This document shows, in pieces, positions 56,956 to 64,000 of a stretch of 64,000 nucleotides of DNA. The notes under the pieces were generated by a model, which saw only the letters and a list, made by a program, of their open reading frames with translations, did not search any database and was not told the origin of the DNA. The position numbers and the translations under genes are program-made. The DNA is from Pictodentalium vernedei. Lineage: Eukaryota > Mollusca > Scaphopoda > Dentaliida > Dentaliidae. How positions within the stretch are numbered: the stretch's first letter is position 1; each line of letters begins with the position of its first letter. The DNA is taken from NCBI GenBank assembly GCA_031216915.1, contig CM062291.1, positions 34,786,484 through 34,850,483 on the forward strand. Direction: 5' to 3'.

Positions 56956-57355
56956 ATTATTTATTTATTTACTAAGGTTTAACGACACTTTAACAGCCAA
57001 GGTCATATCATGTCAGTGACAGTTTTACAGGTGGAAGAAGCCAGAGTACCTGGAGAGAACTACCGAGCAATAGCGAGCTGTTGCCAGTTCCCCATCATCG
57101 TAACTCTGCACTGCAGCACAGGCAACTCTGCACTGCAGCACAGGCAGGGTTAGATTGGTTGAATATATGCGCACCATCGACGCGAAGTACACCTTAGTAC
57201 ATGGCATAATTGTGCCCCCAGTGGACAATCGGGGTTAAGTGCCTTGCCCCAAGACACAACGTGGGAGTCTGAATAGATCGCTCAGACGGTCACCCATCCA
57301 AGGACTAACCGTGCTCAACGTTGCTTAACTTTGGGGATCTCACAAGAACCGTTTA
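56956..57355 (-). mobile_element. 5S-headed SINE (intron), third of cluster
   Basis: Same tail and body as its neighbour up to 'aagtgccttgccccaagaca' at 57237-57258. Then, instead of a tRNA-like head, the minus strand reads 5S-like sequence at about 57265-57355: 'agttaagcaacgttgagcac', 'ggttagtccttggatgggtgaccg'-type (given in two parts: ggttagtccttggatggg, tgaccgtctgag). A 26-bp stretch with 'ctctgcactgcagcacaggc' is doubled at 57105-57147. Confidence 0.8.
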
Positions 57356-57364
57356 CTACAACAG

Positions 57365-57836
57365 CACCGAGATATAATAGATTAAGTGCCACTATTGGAT
57401 GTATTGAGGTAAAAAATGTCTATCAGTGTGGAGTATTTACAGTATACAAGAGTTTTACTCTATAGCCTACATGCAATTATCATGTAACATTTCTATTTAA
57501 AGTATAGTAAATGGTTTGATGTTTCAAAGTTATAATTAATTAACAGGCTTATGCAATTAACCCTTAAGTCCTCAGATTAATTTTAAAGTATTTATGGCCT
57601 TTTTCTGCTTACATAGTTATTGATGACTTGTCAGTGGTTCTACATCACTGCTGGCTGCCTGTACAGGCAGCCAGCAGTGATGTAGAACCACTGCCAGGGA
57701 AAATTCAGTCTTCATACAAGAGTAATAAAAAAGATAACACAAGGGAGCACCTGCTTCAATGCAATATAAAAGTGGCGGTTTGGGGCTATATGGGGGCTTA
57801 AGGGTTAAGAGATATGCATTTAAGTGGGTTCCACTG
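57365..57836. mobile_element. TcN-A MITE copy split by PB-I
   Basis: Left part 57365-57560 resembles 22786-23010. Right part 57805-57836 is 'ttaagagatatgcatttaag...ttccactg'. The left TA-CAGT end is missing because the 5S SINE abuts it. Confidence 0.75.
57557..57808. mobile_element. PB-I palindromic TTAA MITE with verified TTAA duplication
   Basis: TTAA-CCCTTAAGTCC to GGGGGCTTAAGGG-TTAA. Core hairpin 'ttctacatcactgctggctg / cagccagcagtgatgtagaa' around 'cctgtacagg'. Two empty-site copies of the host repeat (1-88 and 22612-23040) have one TTAA at this spot; this copy has two. Confidence 0.88.
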
Positions 57837-58260
57837 CATTTGAGTTGGTTTCTATTATATATACCAACTAGATGGAGGAATTGGGATCTTTGGAAATGGA
57901 GAAAAAAAACGGACGCACTTCGTACTGAGAATGGGTCCCATATTAATCATCTGTTGCAACCTGGAATGATTCTTGAGTCAAAATTATGATCAATGATTTT
58001 ATGTTTCATTTAGTGTATTGGTGTCAGTGTGGTCTTGGTGTGGTAAATAAGGTCAAAAATGGGAATAAATATTGTGCATAGGTAGTATATCATGCAGGTT
58101 AGTTATCCCAAACGCCAGCAAAAAGTGACATCAACACGAATCATAATTTTTATGTCATTTGTGTAACACATCATATGATGTCAAGCGAAAACAAATGTTG
58201 ATTTTAGACAATGAAACTGAAATTGTGCACCATTTATCACTAAGTGAGTAATATTACACA
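57837..58260. other. Intronic sequence, nothing recognised
   Basis: AT-rich, no repeat match and no credible frame. A PB-A arm fragment ('ttaagccaaaaccggccggc') follows at 58262-58300. Confidence 0.4.
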
Positions 58261-58346
58261 TTAAGCCAAAACCGGCCGGCGCTATTCTCCCATTTTCTCC
58301 CATTCTCCTGCAAAATGTCAGCTCACAAACAGGTCTGAATCAGTCA

Positions 58347-58589
58347 TTAACCCTTTTCCCAATGTAATGGCCAAAACCAGACAGCGCTATTCAAAAATTG
58401 CCAATTAATTTTCATTATATTTTTTGTCTCAAAAACATAGGTTATGAACCCTTATTGGAACGAGCTCATTGAGCTCGTTCCAATAAGGGGTCATAACCTA
58501 TGTTTTTGAGACAAAAAATGAATATAATTAGTTATTCAAGAATTTTGTTTGCAAGTGTCGTCTGCTTTTCATTTTAGGTAAAGGGTTAA
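58347..58589. mobile_element. PB-A MITE (intron)
   Basis: Complete, TTAA to TTAA. The hairpin at about 58420-58522 is nearly perfect. Confidence 0.87.
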
Positions 58590-58909
58590 TGAACTTAATA
58601 TGCAGTGTAATACTGAATTTTTCAGGGTTTTATTGCGCATGACGAGTTATGTGGTTTATATTAATACTGCCTCCCAGGAACTAAGTAATTTTCACTTATA
58701 TGGATACTATACTGTTTGTAGACATAAATCTCTCCTAACTGGCTTCTCTGTGTAAGGCTGAGGTTGACAACGTACATAAATTCGCCGATTTGATGAGCGA
58801 TATACCCTTTCTTCACCCTATTTTTGTTTGTTTGAAATATAGGATATAACCCACCTGTTTATTCTTATTTATTTAACCTTATTTGTTTTACGAGGATTGG
58901 CGAACAAGT

Positions 58910-59250
58910 TACGTAACTTATATTAATGCCTCTCCTTAGCCCAATGACGCAGGTGTGGGGGATGACCTTCATAGCAGCAACTTTGTTACCTCGCTCTTCT
59001 TGAATACTATGAAGGGATCTTTAGCCATCACAGAGTGTGTCTCTCTCTGCACAGAGGACAGCCATTTTACGTCCCCAACAGATAGGACGGTATGCTGTGA
59101 CAACATCAACCCCACAACTGATGCTGACAGAGAGTGTTCCGACACTCCGAGAACTTTTTCCAATCAGGGATTGATGCCCGGGACCTCTGGCATGAGAGAC
59201 CAGGGCACTTATTCACTCGATCGGCACCACCCACTTGTATCACTAATGAC
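58910..59250 (-). mobile_element. Another SINE-like repeat, tRNA-type head (intron)
   Basis: 'gaagggatctttagccatca', 'cagagtgtgtctctctctgc' and 'ggacagccattttacgtccc' are landmarks I associate with SINE-like repeats of marine invertebrates. At the right, 'gggattgatgcccgggacct' and 'ggcactt' resemble a B-box in minus orientation. The 151-residue plus-strand frame across it (58955-59410) is therefore probably not a gene. Confidence 0.45.
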
Positions 59251-59639
59251 CTCTAAAACCACTGTATTGGTGGAACGCTCATTGGTCACAAACATAAAAG
59301 TGTCTCCCATTATCTTGGGGAGAGGAGGGGGGATGTTTTTTAAAAACAGGCAATTTTCTTGGCAATATTTCTTCATTTTCAATTGCACTGCATTCTTCAA
59401 CTGCTTTTAAAGACCACAGTTTCATGTTCACCAAAAAACTCATTCCTCCCCGCTGCTGACAGCATTTAACAGCAGGCAAATTCTAGAAAAAATCATTGAA
59501 TATGTGTTTATGATGTACACATTTTTCATTTATAATGATCAAATCTGACTAAACTTCATGTACTTCACTTGTACAAAGTATGATTTACAAACAATTAGTT
59601 CAACAAGAGATGCAGAAATAAATAGATTGCAGATTAGGC

Positions 59640-59930
59640 CTAAAAAAGTTCAAAGATCTGTTTCTCTGACCCTCCCACATGGTCCTTTTGGCCACTGCAT
59701 GCTCTCGTTTATAACCATCGCAAACTTCAAAAAATAAAAATTAAATGGTGTATGTCTGATATTTTACCTGAGTTTATAAAACTGATAAATTTGCCCCTTG
59801 AGTGCCTTGTTGCACTCGAGGGACGAAATACACCACCTCCCATGCTATTCTGTAGATTGTGAGGCCTAAAACAAACCAAGAACATGAACTTTTGATGTGA
59901 AAGAAATAATTACAAAAATAGAAAAATAAA
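59640..59930 (-). repeat. K dispersed repeat, reversed (intron)
   Basis: 'tctgaccctcccacatggtc', 'cactgcatgctctcgtttat' and 'gtagattgtgaggcctaaaa' mirror the 22233 copy. A poly-C run follows at 59937-59954. A short extra K piece lies at 61540-61600. Confidence 0.6.
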
Positions 59931-60069
59931 ACACTGCCCCCCCCCCCCCCCCCCATATGCAAATTTATAAACACAAAATGGCCGGAGAAACAAATCTACA
60001 TTGTGGGGCCTTACATAAAATACTGCTGCTTGTATTGTGGCTCGCACTAAGAAGAATGAACACATTACT

Positions 60070-60510
60070 CCTCAGCTAAACATGCCAAGACCAATAACAG
60101 GTGTGGACCTGCGTCGCTGCATGCAATTGAATCGGCAAACAGGATGCATGGCAGATCTGAAAATTGCTTACACGATACAATTGATCATTATCAGGCTCCA
60201 GATGAAATATAAAATCAATCCCTTGCATAGAAACCGAGAAAAGTTTGACGAAAAATTTCAATGTTCAGTGGGTACAGTAAAATTTCAAAGTATCGGCAAA
60301 CAGGAAGTGGCTGCATGGCAGATCTGAAAATCGCTTACACGATACAACTCATCATTATGAAGCAGCAGACCAAATATAAAATCATTCCCTTTCATAGAAG
60401 CCAAGGAAACCTTGACGGAAAAAGTGTTTTGGACGGACTGACGGACGGACGGAGTCGAGCTGTTACTAGACCTGCTCTGCCGCTGGCGACGCAGGCAAAA
60501 ATCCTCATTG
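60070..60510. repeat. L repeat, tandem pair (intron)
   Basis: 'catggcagatctgaaaat(t/c)gct', 'acacgatacaa', 'ccaaatataaaatcattccc' and 'catagaagccaaggaaac' occur twice (from about 60147 and 60313). The second ends in 'ggacggactgacggacggac'. 'gcgtcgctgcatgc' and 'gccgctggcgacgc' frame the block. Confidence 0.65.
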
Positions 60511-60927
60511 AATTCCTATAGCTGCTAGAATTGTGTTCAAAATTCTTTTGTTTACATACAAAACACTAACAAGCGCTGTAGAAATCTCTGATTTGGTCAA
60601 AACACATATGCTAAAATGCACACTTCGCTCCTCATGACACAATCTACTGCAACAGACCTCATATGGCCCAGCCTCATATGGGAGACATTCCTTCAGTTAC
60701 AATGCTCCAAGACTTCTTAATATGTTACCTGAATCTGTGAGAGAGGTCCAATCTCTTTCAGTTTTCAAATCAAAGCTAAAATCTTGTCTACTTAAAAAAT
60801 ATTATCCCGATATCAATTAATCGAATATTAAAATTACCTAAAAACTGTATATCTTTTCATCTATTGATGCTTTCTTTATGTTGTTTAGCTCCTTGGAAAA
60901 TTTTATCATTGTAATATTTGCGCTATA
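60511..60927 (+). mobile_element. LINE fragment: C-terminus of ORF2 (intron)
   Basis: Plus-strand frames read RIVFKILLFTYKTL and, further on, FSYNAPRLLNMLPESVREVQ, then SLSVFKSKLKSCLL before a stop at about 60820. This is the conserved C-terminal tail of CR1/Jockey-type reverse transcriptase proteins ('SY.APRLWN.LP..IR....FK..LK..LF'). The two blocks are in different frames with a stop between, so it is a dead 5'-truncated copy. Confidence 0.75.
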
Positions 60928-61383
60928 TACCATATTTACTCTATGTATTGGGACAGCTAAAAATAATTATTTTCACAGGTGTCCCAATTCTAAGAAAATG
61001 GGAAAAGAACACAGCCTGGTCTTGATTTGATGCTGAATAAAATTGTGTGTGATTCATTTTCCATCACTATATACAAAAATCGTCATCCAATTTTTTTATA
61101 TTTTCATTTTTTGCTTCAAAAACATAGGTTATGATCCCTCATTGGAACGCGGGCATTGCGCTCGTTCCAATGAGGGATCATAAGCTATGTTTTGGAAGCA
61201 AAAATGAAAATTTTTAGTTACTCAAGAATTTTTTTTATGAGTGTCGTCTGCTACTAGCGACGGGTCAACTGGAAACAAATCTCCTGAAAGTCCCAAACTT
61301 TAGAGCATAAAAAAATATAGTTTTCTGGAAAAAATGTGCGTACCAAATCATAGAGTGTCCCAATACATAGAGTAAATACGGTA
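60928..61383. mobile_element. Long-TIR composite element with a PB-A-like core (intron)
   Basis: TACCATATTTACTCTATGTA... to ...TACATAGAGTAAATACGGTA, perfectly inverted except one base. Inner PB-A-variant core 'ggaacgcgggcattgcgctc' with 'gagtgtcgtctgctactagc'. A second copy, reversed, lies at 49860. Confidence 0.8.
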
Positions 61384-61935
61384 AATTCTATTTATTATTA
61401 TTATTTATTATTATGTAAAATTAGAATCTGTATGACGGTGTGGTAAGAAGATGAAAAAAAAATTCACTGGTAGGAATAATTGTTAACTACGGTAGATAAA
61501 AACCATGGGAATACTGAGATCTGTATTTAATATAAATTGCAGATTAGGCCTAAAAAAGTTAAAATATCTGTTTCTCTGACCCTCCCACATGGTCCTTGGG
61601 TTCGTGATTAGGAGCTAGGCGGCCACATGCCAAATAATAAATCGATCTGTAAGACATACGCGTATCTCGATCAATTTTAGAATTCCCATTCAATGATTAG
61701 GTTAAGCGTGATGCGTTTTACGTTCCCATGATGCGATACACATTGGTACGACACTTAACGTAACGGAATAAGAATTAGTCAAAAATGAAAGCCGCTTAGA
61801 AGGAAGTAATCTTCCGAACATAACGGCAAATAGACGAAGTTATACAAAATATTTGATGAAGTGTAATACAAATAAATATATACATAATTTATAATTAAAA
61901 AATTCAACAAAAAATAATTCTAAAAGGGAACTCAC

Positions 61936-62081
61936 TTTAATATTTGTTTGACAACATCCCTGACACCACTATAAGAGCGGTGCTGATCTTGCAGTCTTGA
62001 TCTCACAACCTGATAAGGATACGTTGCGCTGGCAGCAAACATCTTAGATACTGCTGCAAAAAACAGGTACTCAAAGGAGCT
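61936..62081 (-). CDS. SLC25A32: Mitochondrial carrier (SLC25A32-like), penultimate exon
   Basis: 146-bp internal exon with acceptor 'ttttctttcag' before 62081 and donor GTGAGT from 61935. It is open in one frame (48 codons plus 2 bases) and encodes ...[26 protein letters not shown]... then [12 protein letters not shown]. The third-repeat carrier signature PYQVVRxRLQDQ is diagnostic: most mitochondrial carriers have Px(D/E)xx(K/R), while the folate carrier has PYQVVR. The 2+1 phase at the junction restores a Lys codon and continues into YEGFKGLYKG of the last exon. Product: inner-membrane folate (or FAD) carrier. The N-terminal two carrier repeats must lie beyond 64000. Confidence 0.88.
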
Positions 62082-62655
62082 CTGAAAGAAAATGAAAGAA
62101 TCAGGGATTCATACATTGAGTACTGATATTTAATTAATCCTTATGTTTTTAACAACGAGTCACATATGGATATACTGGCAGAAAAGAGCAGCCGATATAG
62201 CAATAAGAGCAAAGAAACTCCAATCTGTGAACATAGACAGCAAAACAGAAGTCGGTTTGTGATTGAGCTTATAAGCCACACTTGGCTTTTTGAAAATCCA
62301 GGGTGGCAAAAATGATTTTCCAGGAGTTATTTAGGTGAGCAAACAGCTTTCCTGAATTATTTTTCATTATTTTGCTTCACAAACACGGGGCTTATATTTC
62401 AACGAGGATCTGAGAATCGATTTATGCAAAAAATCGTGCAACAAAACTAGTGACAATCAATATAGATTCTCACTGCACCTCTGTTAGGATTGACATGAAA
62501 AGAATTGGAGTCAATTTAACCCTTTACCTAACATGACCTTAAATATCCTGACTCCTTGTCAATAAAATTGTATAAATGTATAAATTTTATAGTAAATTTC
62601 CTTTCTTATTATACCTACCACAATTGTTTACAACAGGCTTGCACTACAGTGGAAG
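62082..62655. other. Intron upstream of the carrier exon; PB end fragment only
   Basis: No exon-like frame. A solitary PB-A end 'ttaaccctttacctaacatg' lies at 62516-62536 with no matching right half. Confidence 0.45.
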
Positions 62656-62658
62656 TCC

Positions 62659-62909
62659 TTAACCCTTTATCCAACGTAACGGCCAAAACTGGCCAGCGCT
62701 ATTCTCAAAAATCGCCAATTAATTTTCATTATTTTTTTCATTTTTTGTCTCAAAAACATAGGTTATGACCCCTCACTGGAACGAGCTCGTCGAGCTCGTT
62801 CCAATGAGGGGACATAATCTATGTTTTTGAGACAAAAATGAAAAAAATAAGTTATTCAAGAATTTTTTTTGCAAGTGTCGTCTGCTTTTCATGTTAGGTA
62901 AAGGGTTAA
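62659..62909. mobile_element. PB-A MITE
   Basis: TTAACCCTTTATCC to 'gttaggtaaagggttaa'. Core 'ggaacgagctcgtcgagctc'. Confidence 0.87.
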
Positions 62910-63050
62910 CTCAGAAAAATACTCTCTATTTTGTTTTTTCCCAAGCGATTTGGGAAAGAAAAATGGTTCAAAAGCACCAAGAAAAAATAAGCCAAAACTG
63001 AGTCTAGTGCGACTGGCACACACCCAGTAGGGGACATTCTTCTCCATGTA

Positions 63051-63332
63051 CTAATCCTCGGCTTCCGGAACCAGTGCGCAGACGTACAACCAACATGTCA
63101 TTCTTTTTGCTTCCACCATCTTTTCAAGATGCGGATCATTTTGCTCATCAGCAGTGATACCTTTTGACTTGATGTTGATGATGTTCCTGTTCTGAATAGC
63201 TGTTTCTTCGCTATCCAGACATACAGGGCTGGGTTTTTGTATATTCACTTGTGACTCATTTGAAGCCGGGCTCAGTTGCTCTCTCCACTTTTCTGCCAAT
63301 TGTAAGGTAGGTTGATAAGAAATTTCCGCCAT
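63051..63332 (-). CDS. Unrecognised open frame, possible exon
   Basis: 93 codons on the minus strand from ATG 63332 (context 'ggatccaATGG') to a stop at 63051. The predicted product is hydrophilic: it starts MAEISYQPTLQLAEKWREQL, has mixed Ser/Glu/Asn sequence, a charged stretch ADEQNDPHLEKMVEAKRM and ends CALVPEAED. Composition is more protein-like than other frames in the window, and it does not overlap a repeat I recognise. An in-frame donor-like AAAGGTATCA occurs after about residue 57. It lies on the same strand as the carrier gene but is not carrier sequence. It could be a first exon of another gene, a nested gene, or chance. Confidence 0.35.
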   Translation of the reverse strand: MAEISYQPTLQLAEKWREQLSPASNESQVNIQKPSPVCLDSEETAIQNRNIINIKSKGITADEQNDPHLEKMVEAKRMTCWLYVCALVPEAED

Positions 63333-63436
63333 TGGATCCGGCTCAATGTGTCAGTTCCAATGCCATCCATATTTGTAAGGTTTTATTAGTAAATATTGTT
63401 TATTTTTTAAAATATCAAATTCAGTTTATGTATGTT

Positions 63437-63694
63437 TTAACCCTTTACCCAACGTAATGGCCAAAACCGGCCAGCGCTATTCTAAAAAATCGCCAATTAA
63501 TTTTCATTATTTTTTTCATTTTTTGTCTCAAAAACATAGGTTATGACCCCTCATTGGAACGAGCTCGTCGATATTTCGATATTTCCAACGAGGGGTCATA
63601 ACCTATGTTTTTGAGACAAAAAATGAAAAAAATTAGTTATTCAAGAATTTTTTTTGTAAGTGGCGTCTGCTTTTCATGTTAGGTAAAGGGTTAA
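63437..63694. mobile_element. PB-A MITE with altered loop
   Basis: Complete, TTAA to TTAA. The centre of the hairpin reads 'cgtcgatatttcgatatttc' in place of the usual 'cgacgagctcg', while both long arms are intact. Confidence 0.87.
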
Positions 63695-64000
63695 AAATTA
63701 AAAAGCTGTGTTGGGTAAATGGTAAACATGTGTTATCAGTATATAACAGGGGTTCAACCATGGTGGTCTCACAGTGGGATCCTGGGACACTCATAGCAGA
63801 TATGGATTCTCAAAACCATTTCCACGAGAATCCCAAATGGATTCACCGAAATGTAGATGAAATATAAACCCTGCAAACATCTTCTAAAGGCCAAGGCAGG
63901 CTTGTCATTTTGAGGCGGGCGATCGCCCCGGGCCGCAGTTGCCCGCCTGGGTTCAAAATTCTGTCGACGGTAAATGTCTGTCTAACCCCGATTTCTGCGG
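63695..64000. other. No recognisable gene
   Basis: A GC-rich patch 'gcgatcgccccgggccgc' at about 63920-63938 stands out. The 63-residue frame at 63676-63867 begins inside the PB-A end and has no family features. Confidence 0.4.

Noticed and set aside
57265-57355. 5S rRNA gene
   Set aside because: Only part of 5S is present and it is joined to a SINE body. No complete 120-bp 5S copy exists in the window.
58955-59410. 151-residue plus-strand frame
   Set aside because: Most of it is a SINE-like repeat in reverse orientation, and it has no recognisable motif.

Overview
This is eukaryotic, repeat-dominated DNA with very little coding sequence. The organism is probably a lophotrochozoan marine invertebrate, most likely a mollusc. 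The clues are tandem arrays ending in (GACG/GACA)n plus a 'tagtcccc...' palindrome, arrays of 'gaccttgacctttgacct' units, many tRNA-derived SINEs with the body 'tgtccttgggcaagacactt', and DIRS-type retroelements. This assignment rests on remembered repeat style, not on a search.

Host genes. The one secure gene is on the minus strand. Two exons (61936-62081 and 53705-53843) encode the C-terminal part of a mitochondrial carrier of the SLC25A32 (folate/FAD carrier) type. They join in frame across an intron of about 8.1 kb that is packed with repeats. Upstream exons lie beyond the right edge. Three other reading frames (16283-16406 +, 52870-53146 -, 63051-63332 -) could be host exons, but I do not recognise them.

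Repeat families (labels are mine). PB-A and PB-B are palindromic MITEs of about 230-250 bp with TTAACCCTTTACC ends; they share one central hairpin but have unrelated arms. PB-D, E, F and I are further hairpin-cored families flanked by TTAA. All look like non-autonomous piggyBac-type elements. hAT-N1 is a MITE of about 250 bp with CAAGCC(T/A)GAAAATAAGCAG ends and clear 8-bp target duplications, in 13 copies. Tc1/mariner-like MITEs have TA-CAGT ends (TcN-A, 19995-20309, 28453-29219). SINEs share one body but carry either tRNA-like or 5S-rRNA-like heads. R2, K, L and J are dispersed repeats of unknown class.

Layout. 0-17 kb: MITEs, SINEs and a 127-bp satellite (1.4-3.2 kb). 17-28 kb: a 170-bp array, LINE and 5S-SINE fragments, nested SINEs and two further arrays, one rich in nuclear-receptor half-sites. 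28-33 kb: MITEs and foldback elements. 33.5-40.9 kb and 42.8-49.7 kb: two broken DIRS-type tyrosine-recombinase retroelements, both on the minus strand. The first carries a SINE and a PB-B copy; the second sits inside a PB-B copy. 50-64 kb: the carrier gene's two exons and its repeat-filled intron.

Nothing here is an operon-like system. The most interesting content is the layered insertion record: filled and empty target sites, SINE head exchange, and several hairpin-cored TTAA element families that look modular.
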